From an uncultured Collinsella sp. (GTDB lineage: Bacteria > Actinomycetota > Coriobacteriia > Coriobacteriales > Coriobacteriaceae), in the NCBI GenBank assembly GCA_900540935.1, contig UQHW01000007.1, positions 22,538-86,537 on the forward strand: a DNA stretch of 64,000 nt, in the 5' to 3' direction. A model generated the notes under the pieces. That model was not told the origin of the DNA. It made no database searches and saw only the letters and a program-made list of their open reading frames with translations. Made by a program: the position numbers and the translations under genes. Of this stretch, positions 33,137 to 42,186 are shown piece after piece; the first letter of the stretch is position 1; every line of letters starts with the position of its first letter.

Positions 33137-35383
33137 TTACTCGGCGTCGTGGTGACGGCGAGGCTTGCGGCCTCCGTTGTCACCGGGACGGCGCGGACGG
33201 TCGCTGCGCTCGGAGCGCTCGCGACGCGGACGCTCACGGCGCTGGAAGTGCTCGCCGTCGCCCTCAGAAGCACCCTCGGCGCGAGCCGGGGCCTCGGGCT
33301 TATCCAGACGATCAAGCGAGATCTTGCCACGATCGTCGACCTCGATGACGACGACCTTGACCTCGTCGCCCACGTTGAGGACGTCCTCGACCTTCTCCAC
33401 GCGGCCCTTGGCGACGCGAGAGATGTGCAGCAGGCCGTCCTTACCGGGCAGCAGGTTGACGAAGGCGCCGAAGGGCTGGATGGAGACCACGCGACCGGTG
33501 TACTCCTCGCCCGGCTCGGGAACCTTGATGATGAGCTTGATGCGCTCGACGGCCTGGTCCACGGACTCGCCGGTGCCGCCGACAAAGACGGTGCCGTCCT
33601 CCTGGATGTCGACCGAAGCGCCGGTCTCGTCCTGAATACCGCGGATGACCTTACCGCCGGAACCGATGACGTCGCGGATCTTGTCGGTCGGGACCTGGAT
33701 GGAGACGATGCGCGGAGCGGTGCTGCGTGTGGTGTGGCGCGGCTCGGGGATCACATCGAGCATCTTCTGCAGGATGAAGGCGCGACCCTCCTTGGCCTGC
33801 TGCAGGGCGCGGGCCAGGATGTCGAAGGTGAGGCCGGTGGCCTTGTTGTCCATCTGCAGGGCGGTGATGCCCTCGGTGGTGCCGGTGACCTTAAAGTCCA
33901 TGTCGCCCAGGAAGTCCTCGAGACCCTGGATGTCGGACAGGACCACGGTCTTACCCTCCTCCTGGATCAGGCCCATGGCGATACCGGAGACCGGGCGCTT
34001 AATGGGCACGCCGCCGTCCATAAGGGCGAGCGTGGAGCCGCAGGTCGAAGCCATCGAAGAGGAGCCGTTGGACTCCATGACCTCGGAGACGACGCGGATG
34101 GCGTAGGGGAACTCGTTCTCGTCGGGAAGCACCGGAAGCAGAGCGCGCTCTGCCAGATTGCCGTGACCGATCTCGCGACGCTTGGGGCTGCCCATGCGGC
34201 CAGTCTCGCCGGTGCAGAACGGCGGGAAGTTGTAGTGGTGCATGTAGCGCTTGCCCTCGGTGGGCTCGATGGTATCCAGACGCTGGCCCTCGTTGAGCAT
34301 GCCGAGCGACAGGACGGAGAGCACCTGGGTCTGGCCGCGCTGGAACAGACCGGAGCCGTGAACGAGCGGCAGGTAGTTGTCCTTCACCATGATGGGACGG
34401 ATCTCGTCGGCGGCACGGCCGTCGACGCGCTCGCCGGTCTCGACGACCATAGTACGCATGGCCTTCTTCTCGAGCTTCTTGAGCGCCACGGGGATCTCGC
34501 GCTCCCAAGCAGCCTGCTCCTCCTCGGTGAACTCGGCGCGGATGGACTCCTTCAGAGCCTCGACCTTGCCGATACGGGAGAGCTTGTCGGCGTCGCGCAA
34601 GGCGGCTGCCATCTCGTCGTAGTGGGCGAAGATGCGCTCCTGGACCTCCTCGACGGGCTGGTCGAGCGGGTACTCCTTCTTGACGATGGGGCCGTTGACC
34701 TGCTCCCACTCGGCGACGAACTCATCCTGAGCCTGGCAGAAGGCAGCAAGGGCCTCCTGGCCAAACTTCATGGCGGCGAGCATGTCGTCCTCAGAGATCT
34801 CCTCGGCGCCGGCCTCGACCATCGAGATGAAGTCGGCGGAGCCGCCCAGCTCCAAGTCCAGATCGGAGTTCTCGCGCTCCTCGTAGGTGGGGTTGACGAT
34901 AAACTCGCCGGTCTCCACGTTACGGCCGATGCGCACGCAGGCAAGCGGGCCCTCGAAGGGCACGCCGCCGAGCGTCATGGCCAGGGAAGCACCCATGACG
35001 TTGATGACGTCAAAGGGGTTGACCTGGTCGGCGACAAGCGAGGTAGCGACGATGTGCACCTCGTTGCGGAAGCCGTCCGGGAAGCTCGGGCGAATCGGAC
35101 GGTCGATCATGCGCGCGGTGAGCGTGGCCTTCTCGCTGGGACGGCCCTCACGCTTGAGGTAGCCACCAGGGATGCGGCCGGCAGCGTACATCTTCTCGTT
35201 GAAGTCGACGGTCAGCGGGAAGAAGTCATAGTTCTTGCGCTCCTTGGAGACGACCACGGTATCGAGCATCGTGGTGTCGCCCTGCTTGACCAGGCAGGCG
35301 CCGGTGGCCTGCTTGGCAAGCTCGCCCGACTCAAAGGTGTAGGTCTTGCCGTACAGCTCAAAGGTCTTGGATACGAGTGTCAT
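33137..35383 (-). CDS. pnp: Polyribonucleotide nucleotidyltransferase
   Basis: 748 residues. Phosphorolytic 3'-5' exoribonuclease. Two RNase PH domains (about 1-230 and 310-540) with the helical domain between, KH (IRDVIGSGGKVIRGIQDETG) and S1 (GEEYTGRVVSIQPFGAFVNL) RNA-binding domains, then an extra Arg-rich tail (RPRRERSERSDRPRRPGDN) that may bind RNA or partners. AAAGGAGAACA precedes the ATG. Downstream of rpsO, as in most bacteria, though a terminator separates them. Confidence 0.96.
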   Translation of the reverse strand: MTLVSKTFELYGKTYTFESGELAKQATGACLVKQGDTTMLDTVVVSKERKNYDFFPLTVDFNEKMYAAGRIPGGYLKREGRPSEKATLTARMIDRPIRPSFPDGFRNEVHIVATSLVADQVNPFDVINVMGASLAMTLGGVPFEGPLACVRIGRNVETGEFIVNPTYEERENSDLDLELGGSADFISMVEAGAEEISEDDMLAAMKFGQEALAAFCQAQDEFVAEWEQVNGPIVKKEYPLDQPVEEVQERIFAHYDEMAAALRDADKLSRIGKVEALKESIRAEFTEEEQAAWEREIPVALKKLEKKAMRTMVVETGERVDGRAADEIRPIMVKDNYLPLVHGSGLFQRGQTQVLSVLSLGMLNEGQRLDTIEPTEGKRYMHHYNFPPFCTGETGRMGSPKRREIGHGNLAERALLPVLPDENEFPYAIRVVSEVMESNGSSSMASTCGSTLALMDGGVPIKRPVSGIAMGLIQEEGKTVVLSDIQGLEDFLGDMDFKVTGTTEGITALQMDNKATGLTFDILARALQQAKEGRAFILQKMLDVIPEPRHTTRSTAPRIVSIQVPTDKIRDVIGSGGKVIRGIQDETGASVDIQEDGTVFVGGTGESVDQAVERIKLIIKVPEPGEEYTGRVVSIQPFGAFVNLLPGKDGLLHISRVAKGRVEKVEDVLNVGDEVKVVVIEVDDRGKISLDRLDKPEAPARAEGASEGDGEHFQRRERPRRERSERSDRPRRPGDNGGRKPRRHHDAE

Positions 35384-35484
35384 TGTTCTCCTTTACCCCA
35401 CAGGCCCCTTGCCTGCGGGCTTCTCATGTGACGCGGACCCCCTGCCCCCGCCACGCTTCAGAGCGTGATTGTTCGCGCCCTTAC

Positions 35485-35518
35485 ACAAAAAGAGCGCCCC
35501 GCTGCGCAGGACGCTCTT
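35485..35518 (-). terminator. rpsO terminator
   Basis: AAGAGCG / CGCTCTT stem (35490-35518) followed on the minus strand by TTTTTGTG. pnp, 100 bp on, probably receives read-through or has its own promoter. Confidence 0.78.
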
Positions 35519-35532
35519 AGCATGTACAAATC

Positions 35533-35811
35533 CTACTGGATGTTGTCGCGGATGCCCAGAGCCTTGATGAGCTCACGGTACTCGACGATGTCGTTCTTCT
35601 TGATGTAGGAGAGAAGACGACGACGACGACCGACGAGCATGAGCAGACCACGACGGGTGTGGAAGTCCTTCTGATGGGACTTCATGTGCTCGGTCAGCTC
35701 CTTGATGCGCTCGGACAGGATGGCGACCTGAACCTTGGGGTTGCCGGTGTCGACCGGGGTGTTACCGAACTGGGCAGTCAGCTCCGCCTTGCGCTCTTTG
35801 GAAACAGTCAT
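35533..35811 (-). CDS. rpsO: 30S ribosomal protein S15 (uS15)
   Basis: 92 residues from ATG 35811 (AAAGGTGAAACA upstream). Binds the 16S rRNA central domain. TGNPKVQVAILSERIKELTEHM, HTRRGLLMLVGRRRRLLSY and the terminal YRELIKALGIR are canonical. Confidence 0.97.
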   Translation of the reverse strand: MTVSKERKAELTAQFGNTPVDTGNPKVQVAILSERIKELTEHMKSHQKDFHTRRGLLMLVGRRRRLLSYIKKNDIVEYRELIKALGIRDNIQ

Positions 35812-35949
35812 TGTTTCACCTTTCTTTTTGCGTCGCCATCGGGCGACTCGATTCGCCTCGGACTGGGAAGCCGCCGGTGGAGCGAGCAACCAAGGTCGAG
35901 GTACCAACAGGTCGGTATGTTACCACAAGCAGCCCGCGCCTGCGCATCA

Positions 35950-36699
35950 TCACCGACCCAACATGAATTCCATCGCACGGAGGCGCTGATCGGTGTGCGT
36001 CGCAGCCCAAACATGCGAAAGCCCCAGCAAAAAGGCTGCGGTATGCGGGTCGATTCGCTCGGCCAAAAGCGCATCGAAGGTCATGGACATGAGGGCGCGC
36101 AGCCATGCGGCCTCACCGGTCGACACCAGTTCGGCACCTGGAACGCTCGACGCGCACGACCCGCACATGAGGCCGCCCGCCTGGGGCGAAAAATACGACA
36201 GCATGGGGTCTCCGCACAGCACGCAGGCCGAAAAATCGGGTCGATAGCCAACGTGCGACAGCAGCTTAAAGACATATGCCGCCACAAGTAGATCCATATG
36301 CGCCGTGTCGAGCCCGCTGCCCACCAGGGCAAGCGCTCGCTGCGTGATGGCAAAGGTAAACGGGTCCTCGGCGTCCTCGAACGAGCACACGCGCGCGACC
36401 TCGGCGATCGCGCTTGCGGCGCAGGTCGTCTCGTAATCGGGCGCAACGCCGAGCGGCGCCTCCATAAGCTCGGCCTGGGAAACCACGTCGAGTGACCGTC
36501 CATGTGCGAGCAGCATATCTACCGTACAGAACAGCTCGCAGCGCGCAGCCAGGCGTCCGCCGGGTTTGCGGGCGCCCTTTGCCACGGCACGAACCTGCCG
36601 CCCCCGCTCGTCAAGCATCGTCAAGATCAGGTCGGTCTCTTTGAGCTTAGTCTTATCGAGCACGAGCACTTTCGTGCGATATGTCCGGGAGCCTGCCAT
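35950..36699 (-). CDS. recO: DNA repair protein RecO
   Basis: 249 residues. Loads RecA at gaps with RecR. OB-fold N-terminus (KVLVLDKTKLKETDLILTML ... GRQVRAVAKGARKP), helical domain, and a zinc module with CVLCGDP and CGSC. Lies directly downstream of era, the usual pairing. The 138 bp up to rpsO hold only the rpsO upstream region. Confidence 0.92.
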   Translation of the reverse strand: MAGSRTYRTKVLVLDKTKLKETDLILTMLDERGRQVRAVAKGARKPGGRLAARCELFCTVDMLLAHGRSLDVVSQAELMEAPLGVAPDYETTCAASAIAEVARVCSFEDAEDPFTFAITQRALALVGSGLDTAHMDLLVAAYVFKLLSHVGYRPDFSACVLCGDPMLSYFSPQAGGLMCGSCASSVPGAELVSTGEAAWLRALMSMTFDALLAERIDPHTAAFLLGLSHVWAATHTDQRLRAMEFMLGR

Positions 36700-36714
36700 G
36701 CGCGCCGCGCGTCC

Positions 36715-37782
36715 TTAGTCCTCGGCGTTATAGCCAAAGCGGCGAATCTGGGCCTCGTCGTCACGCCAGCCGGCCTTGACCTTCACGTCCAACTCCAAAA
36801 AGACCTGCGTGCCAAAAATGCGCTCAAGATCGCGACGGGCGTCGATACCGATATGCTTGATCATCTCGCCGCCCTTGCCGATGATGATGCCCTTTTGGCC
36901 CTCGCGCTCGACGTAAATGGTGGCGTGCACGCGCAGCACCTTCTTGGTCTGCTCGAGCGCATCGCAGATCACGCCAACGGAGTGCGGGATCTCATCACGG
37001 GTGCGGCGCAAGACCTTCTCGCGCACAAACTCGGCAACGAGCGTCTCATCGGAAGCGTCGGTACCCATGTCCTCGGGGAACCAACGCGGACCCTCGGGCA
37101 AAAAGTGCGCAACGGTCTCGATAAAGGCATCGACGTTGAAGTTCTTAACCGACGACGTCACAATCTCGTCGTCATATTCCATAAGCTCGTGGGCAGCCTT
37201 AAGCTGCTCCATGACCTGTGCGGGGTCGGCCTCATCGGCCTTGGTGAGCACCAGGACCTTCTTGCAACGAGCGCATCTGACGCGCTCGGCAACCCAGGCG
37301 TCTCCCCTGCCGATCGGCTTGGTGGCATCAATCAAAAACGCGACGACGTCGACATCGTTCAACTCGAACAGTGCGCTCTTGTTGAGCTCGGACCCCAGGC
37401 CGTCCTTGGGCTTATGAATACCCGGGGTATCGACAAAGACCAGCTGGTAGCCGGGACGGTTGACGACGGCGCGCATGCGGCGGCGGGTCGTCTGTGCCAC
37501 CGGCGAGGTGATGGCGACCTTTTTGCCATAGCAGGCATTAAGCAGCGTGGACTTGCCGGCGTTGGGACGACCGACCAGGGCCACGAAGCCGCTGCGGAAA
37601 CCGGGTTCCACGTCACCAAAGCCCATAGGACCGTCGTCCTCGTCGCACAGGGAGTCGAGTTCCTCGTCGCTCATGCCCTCAAACGGGTCGAACTCCTCGA
37701 CATCCTCGAGCTCCTCGGTATCCACCGCGTCAAGGACCTCGTCATCCAAAACTTCATCGGTAGGCTGCATATTGTCGGACAT
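36715..37782 (-). CDS. era: GTPase Era
   Basis: 355 residues. 16S rRNA maturation GTPase: G1 GRPNAGKSTLL, G3 DTPGIH, G4 TKAD, and a KH domain with GIIIGKGGEMIKHIG. The first about 60 residues are a very acidic extension (DEVLDDEVLDAVDTEELEDV) absent from the E. coli protein. AAGGGGATTCCC precedes the ATG, so the extension is translated. Part of the ybeY-dgkA-era-recO run. Confidence 0.95.
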   Translation of the reverse strand: MSDNMQPTDEVLDDEVLDAVDTEELEDVEEFDPFEGMSDEELDSLCDEDDGPMGFGDVEPGFRSGFVALVGRPNAGKSTLLNACYGKKVAITSPVAQTTRRRMRAVVNRPGYQLVFVDTPGIHKPKDGLGSELNKSALFELNDVDVVAFLIDATKPIGRGDAWVAERVRCARCKKVLVLTKADEADPAQVMEQLKAAHELMEYDDEIVTSSVKNFNVDAFIETVAHFLPEGPRWFPEDMGTDASDETLVAEFVREKVLRRTRDEIPHSVGVICDALEQTKKVLRVHATIYVEREGQKGIIIGKGGEMIKHIGIDARRDLERIFGTQVFLELDVKVKAGWRDDEAQIRRFGYNAED

Positions 37783-37794
37783 GGGAATCCCCTT

Positions 37795-38172
37795 CTAAAT
37801 AAAGCCGAGCGCGTGGGCAAATACCAGCACGCCCACAATCGCGGCGGTGATGGAAAGTATGTATACGGAAGCGGCGGCGATGTCCTTCGCACGCTTGGCC
37901 AGCGGATGGAGCTCCTGGGTCGCCAGGTCGACGATGGCCTCCATAGCGGTGTTGCACAGCTCGCCGTGAATCACCAGGCCGCAACAGATGATAATCGTGG
38001 CCCACTCGGCAATGTCGAGCCCCACGACGCAGCCGGCAATGACGGTGCACACGCCCGCAACGAGCATGATCTTAATGTTGCGCTCGGTCTTGACGGCGGT
38101 GACGAAGCCCTCCATGGCGTAGGAAAACGACTTTAAAAAGGACGGATGGTCCTTGTTCGATCCGGGAATCAT
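37795..38172 (-). CDS. dgkA: Diacylglycerol/undecaprenol kinase family protein
   Basis: 125 residues, with three membrane helices. The kinase motif GELCNTAMEAIVDL and the N-terminal SFSYAMEGF with KTERN are diagnostic. In Gram-positives this enzyme mainly phosphorylates undecaprenol, supplying lipid carrier for the wall. Lies between ybeY and era, as in Bacillus. Confidence 0.92.
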   Translation of the reverse strand: MIPGSNKDHPSFLKSFSYAMEGFVTAVKTERNIKIMLVAGVCTVIAGCVVGLDIAEWATIIICCGLVIHGELCNTAMEAIVDLATQELHPLAKRAKDIAAASVYILSITAAIVGVLVFAHALGFI

Positions 38173-38181
38173 AGACGGCTC

Positions 38182-38691
38182 CTAGTCGTGGGCGTGGTTG
38201 GTGATGGGGCCGACGTGGACTAGCTTAGGGTCCTCGCCGCGCTCGAGCGCCAGATCGCGCAGGATGGCGTCCTCGCGGGCCTCCATGACCTCGGCCTCGT
38301 CGTCCTCGATGTGGTCATAGCCCAGCAGGTGCAGCATTCCGTGTACGAGCATCAGACGGCACTCGTCAGCGGGGCTATTGCCAAAACCGGGGGCCTGACG
38401 GGCAATAACCTGCGGGGCCAAGATAATATCGCCGAGCTCGAGCGTCTCATCGGCGGGAATGTCATCGTCAAAGGCCGAATCGCACTCAAACGAGAGCACA
38501 TCGGTGGTGCGGTCGATACCGCGCCACTCGTGGTTGAGCTCGTGCATCTCGTCCTCGTCGACATACGAAAGGGAAATCTCGACTCCACGTTCAACGCCCT
38601 CGGCGGCAAGCACAACCTCGCAGATGTGCTCCACCTCCTGCGCGTCGAGCAGCGTATCGAGCTCGGCATCGTTGCTGATCAATACACTCAA
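38182..38691 (-). CDS. ybeY: Endoribonuclease YbeY
   Basis: 169 residues. rRNA maturation and quality control. Zinc motif HGMLHLLGYDH (H-x3-H-x5-H) is complete, with LNHEWRGIDRTTDVLSF before it. The start appears to be TTG 38691, correctly spaced from AAAGGAG; it overlaps the phoH stop by 4 bp. Confidence 0.93.
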   Translation of the reverse strand: MSVLISNDAELDTLLDAQEVEHICEVVLAAEGVERGVEISLSYVDEDEMHELNHEWRGIDRTTDVLSFECDSAFDDDIPADETLELGDIILAPQVIARQAPGFGNSPADECRLMLVHGMLHLLGYDHIEDDEAEVMEAREDAILRDLALERGEDPKLVHVGPITNHAHD

Positions 38692-39674
38692 CGGGACTCC
38701 TTTCGGTCGCGCGGGCGCTGCTCGCGCACGTCATCATAAGCTTCATATGCCTCGACGATACGACCCACCAGGGCATGGCGCACCACGTCGGCACGCTCGA
38801 GGTGAGAAAATGCGACATCGTCGACACGGCCCAAAATCTGCTCAACGTCAGCAAGACCGCCACGACGACCCACCAGGTCGCGCTGGCTCAGGTCGCCGGT
38901 AATCACGAACTTGGAGTTGAACCCAAGGCGTGTCAGGAACATCTTCATCTGCTCGGGCGTGGTATTTTGCGCCTCGTCGAGTACCACGAAGGCATCACTC
39001 AGCGTGCGGCCGCGCATGTAGGCAAGCGGGGCGATCTCGATCACGCCACGCTCCATAAGCTCATCGGTGCGCTCGCGATCCATCATGTCAAAAAGGGCGT
39101 CGTAGAGCGGACGCATGTAGGGGTCGATCTTTTCCTCAAGGGTACCGGGCAAAAAGCCCAGATTCTCCCCCGCCTCGACAACCGGACGCGTCAAGATCAA
39201 ACGGCCCACCTCGTGACGCTTGAGCGCGGCAACGGCGAGCGCCATGGCCAGATAGGTCTTACCGGTACCGGCTGGACCCAAGCCAAAGGTGATGGTATGC
39301 GAGCGAATGGCATCCACGTAGCGCTTTTGCCCGAGCGTCTTGGGACGAATGACGCGGCCGCGATACGAAAGCAGCACGTCATCGCGAAGCGACGTAGCCT
39401 CGTGCTCACCGTCGCGCAAGACGGCCAGGCAGCGAGAGACATCGTCGGCAGACAGCGTGCGCCCGACGGCCGCCTCGCGAAAAGCATGTTCGAAAAAACG
39501 CGCCACGAGTTCGACCTCATCCGGGTCACCGCTCACGGCGATGCTATCGCCACGGGCGACCACATGGGCGCGAACCAAGCTCTCGAGCGCACGAAGGACG
39601 CCGTCGCCGGCGCCCAAAACGCACGAGGGATCAATTCCCTCGGGAACGGTAAGTCTAATCTTCGAGGCTTCCAT
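38688..39674 (-). CDS. phoH: PhoH-like ATPase
   Basis: 328 residues from ATG 39674 (GGGAGGTTC upstream). Walker A GPAGTGKTYLAMA and Walker B AFVVLDEAQNTT in the P-loop domain; the N-terminal half (about 1-110) is a KH-like segment. PhoH proteins are predicted RNA helicases or ribonucleases often paired with YbeY, as here. Its 5' end overlaps the mtaB 3' end by 20 bp. Confidence 0.92.
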   Translation of the reverse strand: MEASKIRLTVPEGIDPSCVLGAGDGVLRALESLVRAHVVARGDSIAVSGDPDEVELVARFFEHAFREAAVGRTLSADDVSRCLAVLRDGEHEATSLRDDVLLSYRGRVIRPKTLGQKRYVDAIRSHTITFGLGPAGTGKTYLAMALAVAALKRHEVGRLILTRPVVEAGENLGFLPGTLEEKIDPYMRPLYDALFDMMDRERTDELMERGVIEIAPLAYMRGRTLSDAFVVLDEAQNTTPEQMKMFLTRLGFNSKFVITGDLSQRDLVGRRGGLADVEQILGRVDDVAFSHLERADVVRHALVGRIVEAYEAYDDVREQRPRDRKESR

Positions 39675-40947
39675 GAACCTCCCTGCGCGCATGGACCAAG
39701 CCGGAATCATCGACTCCGATGATAGCAACATCGAGCAGGCACGGGGCTGTAAGTCCACAGGTATCGTCAAGACGGGCATGATGGAACGAACCGAGCGTCA
39801 GGTTGTCGCCGTACTCGAGGACGGCACGCTCGACGGTGCCCACGCGACGACGAGCGTCGGCAATGGCGAGTTCCTGCGCCGCGGCTCGCATACGACGGCT
39901 GCGCTCGGCCATAACCTCGGGCGGCACCTGGTCGGGCATATCGGCAGCAAGGGTACCGGGACGCTTGCTATAGCGGAACACGTGCATACGCGAGAAACCC
40001 ACACGACGGCACAGCGCCAGCGACTCCTCGAACTCCTCGTCCGTCTCACCAGGAAAACCGACGATGACATCGCACGAAAGAGACGCCTGGGGCAAGTTGG
40101 CGCGAATCATACGCACCGTGTCCTCAAAGGTCTCGGCGCTATAGGGGCGGCCCATGCGATGCAGGGTCGCCGTGCAGCCGGACTGCACGGGCAGGTGCAA
40201 AAACGGGGCGATACGCTGCGGATAGCGCGCCATCACCTTAAGCAGGCGCTCAGAGATATCCATGGGCTCGACCGAGGAAATGCGCACATGCGGAATAGAC
40301 GTGCGCTCCATGATGGCCTCAAGCAGCTCATCGATTTCGACATGCTCGTCGGTCGCGCTCTTGCCATCGTAGGCACCCAGGTTCACACCGGTCAGCACCA
40401 CCTCGGGCACGCCGGCCTCCTGGGCCTCACGAACTTGCTCGAGCACGGACTCGACGGGCACGGAGCGCTCGGGGCCGCGTGCCTTCCACACAATGCAATA
40501 GGTGCAGCGATGGTTGCAGCCGTCCTGAATCTTCACGCCCAGGCGAGAGCGACCGAGCGCATCGACCACCTCGCCATCGCTGCAGGCGGGGACGCTATCG
40601 GACTCAACGCCCAGCAGCTCGCAGACACGTTCGGCGACATCGATCTTGGACGGCTCGGCGATCACGCGATCCGAAAGCTCCAGCAGCTCCTCGGGATGCA
40701 AATTGACCACGCATCCGGTCACGACCACATAGGGCTCATTTTGATGGGCCAGTGCATGGCGAACGGCCTTACGGGTCTTGGCCTCGGCCTCGCCCGTAAC
40801 AGCACAGGTGTTAATGACGATCAGATCGGCATCCTGGGGCTCCACCATAGCAAAGCCCAGGCGCATAAGATCGGCAGTGATACGGTCAGACTCAACCCGA
40901 TTGACACGGCATCCGAGGTTGACGACGGAAATATGGGGTGCGAGCAC
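39655..40947 (-). CDS. mtaB: tRNA t6A37 methylthiotransferase MtaB
   Basis: 430 residues. Makes ms2t6A37 in ANN-decoding tRNAs. UPF0004 domain with VNLGCRVNRVESD and INTCAVTGEAE, the radical-SAM motif GCNHRCTYC and a TRAM-like C-terminus. GTG start after GGAGCCC. Same position (near dnaJ) as Bacillus yqeV. Confidence 0.92.
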   Translation of the reverse strand: MLAPHISVVNLGCRVNRVESDRITADLMRLGFAMVEPQDADLIVINTCAVTGEAEAKTRKAVRHALAHQNEPYVVVTGCVVNLHPEELLELSDRVIAEPSKIDVAERVCELLGVESDSVPACSDGEVVDALGRSRLGVKIQDGCNHRCTYCIVWKARGPERSVPVESVLEQVREAQEAGVPEVVLTGVNLGAYDGKSATDEHVEIDELLEAIMERTSIPHVRISSVEPMDISERLLKVMARYPQRIAPFLHLPVQSGCTATLHRMGRPYSAETFEDTVRMIRANLPQASLSCDVIVGFPGETDEEFEESLALCRRVGFSRMHVFRYSKRPGTLAADMPDQVPPEVMAERSRRMRAAAQELAIADARRRVGTVERAVLEYGDNLTLGSFHHARLDDTCGLTAPCLLDVAIIGVDDSGLVHARREVHGSLED

Positions 40948-40956
40948 GCGGGCTCC

Positions 40957-42105
40957 TTAATCGAGGATATCGTCGAGGGCACTCTTGATACGGTCGGTCA
41001 CCGACTTCTTACCGGAAGCGACGTCATCGCCCATCTCATCGGCAAAAGCACGGAGCAGCTCGCGCTGCTTATTGGAAAGATTGGTGGGAACGACCACGCG
41101 CAGTTGCACGATCAGGCGGCCACGCGAACCGCCACCACCAATGCGCGGCATGCCGTAATTATTGACGCTCACGGTGTCGCCGTACTGGGCACCGGCGGGA
41201 ACCGTCACCTTAACGACCTCGTCGGGCATAATGCCCTCGACCTCGATCTCGCAGCCGAGCGCAGCCTGCGCAATCGAGATATCGCTCACCAGGTACAGGT
41301 CGTCACCGTTGCGCTTAAAGCGCTCATGGTCGGCAACGCGCACGTTGACAATCAGGTCGCCCGAAGGCTCGCCGCGAAGGCCGGCCTCGCCAAAGCCGCT
41401 CACACGCAGCTGGCGACCGGTCGAAACGCCGGCGGGAATATCGATGTCGATCTTTTCATGCGAAGGCGTGCGGCCCTGGCCGTCACAGGTCTCGCAGGGA
41501 TGATCGATGACCGTGCCCTCGCCGTGGCAGTCGGGGCAAGGCGAAGAGGACTGGACCTGGCCCAAAAAAGAGCGCTGGACCGTGGTGACATAGCCCGTGC
41601 CGTGGCAGCGGCTGCACTGTTTTTCGGTCGCACCGTCAGCCTTGCCCGTACCGTTGCAATCCTCGCAGGGAGCAAGGCGGTCATAGCTGATCGTCTTTTT
41701 GCAGCCGAGCGCCGCCTCCTCGAGCGTCACCGAAAGCGAGATGGCCATATCACGTCCGCGACGACGCTCACGACGGCTGCGGGCGCCACCGCCGGCACCG
41801 CCGCCAAAGAACGACGAGAACAAGTCGTCCATGCCCATGCCACCAAAGATATCGTTGATATCGACGTAGCCGGAGCCACCGGGGCCGTCGGCAGTGCCGT
41901 AACGGTCGTAGTTAGCACGCTTCTGCTCATCGGAAAGAACGGAATATGCCTCGTTGAGCTCTTTGAACTTAGCCTCGGCCTCGGGGTCGTCCGAAACGTC
42001 CGGGTGTACGGTACGGGCCTTCTTTAGAAACGCGCGCTTAATCGTCCGCGCGTCGGCATCCTTGTCGACGCCAAGCACCTCGTAGTAATCCCTATTTTCC
42101 GACAC
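40957..42105 (-). CDS. dnaJ: Chaperone DnaJ
   Basis: 382 residues, full type I architecture: J domain with HPD (VHPDVSD), G/F region (GGMGMDDLFSSFFGGGAGG), four CxxCxGxG zinc motifs (CEDCNGTG, CSRCHGTG, CPDCHGEG, CETCDGQG) and C-terminal substrate domains. The start is GTG 42105, after GGAAGGA. No hrcA, grpE or dnaK is nearby, unlike the Bacillus arrangement. A second, variant dnaJ lies 81 bp upstream. Confidence 0.95.
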   Translation of the reverse strand: MSENRDYYEVLGVDKDADARTIKRAFLKKARTVHPDVSDDPEAEAKFKELNEAYSVLSDEQKRANYDRYGTADGPGGSGYVDINDIFGGMGMDDLFSSFFGGGAGGGARSRRERRRGRDMAISLSVTLEEAALGCKKTISYDRLAPCEDCNGTGKADGATEKQCSRCHGTGYVTTVQRSFLGQVQSSSPCPDCHGEGTVIDHPCETCDGQGRTPSHEKIDIDIPAGVSTGRQLRVSGFGEAGLRGEPSGDLIVNVRVADHERFKRNGDDLYLVSDISIAQAALGCEIEVEGIMPDEVVKVTVPAGAQYGDTVSVNNYGMPRIGGGGSRGRLIVQLRVVVPTNLSNKQRELLRAFADEMGDDVASGKKSVTDRIKSALDDILD

Positions 42106-42186
42106 GACCGAATCCTTCCGACTTTCATTATTGTCACAGTGCGTCCTATACCCAAGCTGGGCCGGCCGCAAACAGAGGGTTTGATG

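Noticed and set aside
32976..33155. Small open frame through the second structured repeat, with several cysteines
   Set aside because: The matching frame in copy 1 stops after 19 codons, and the changes between copies preserve base pairing rather than amino acids. Not called as a gene.
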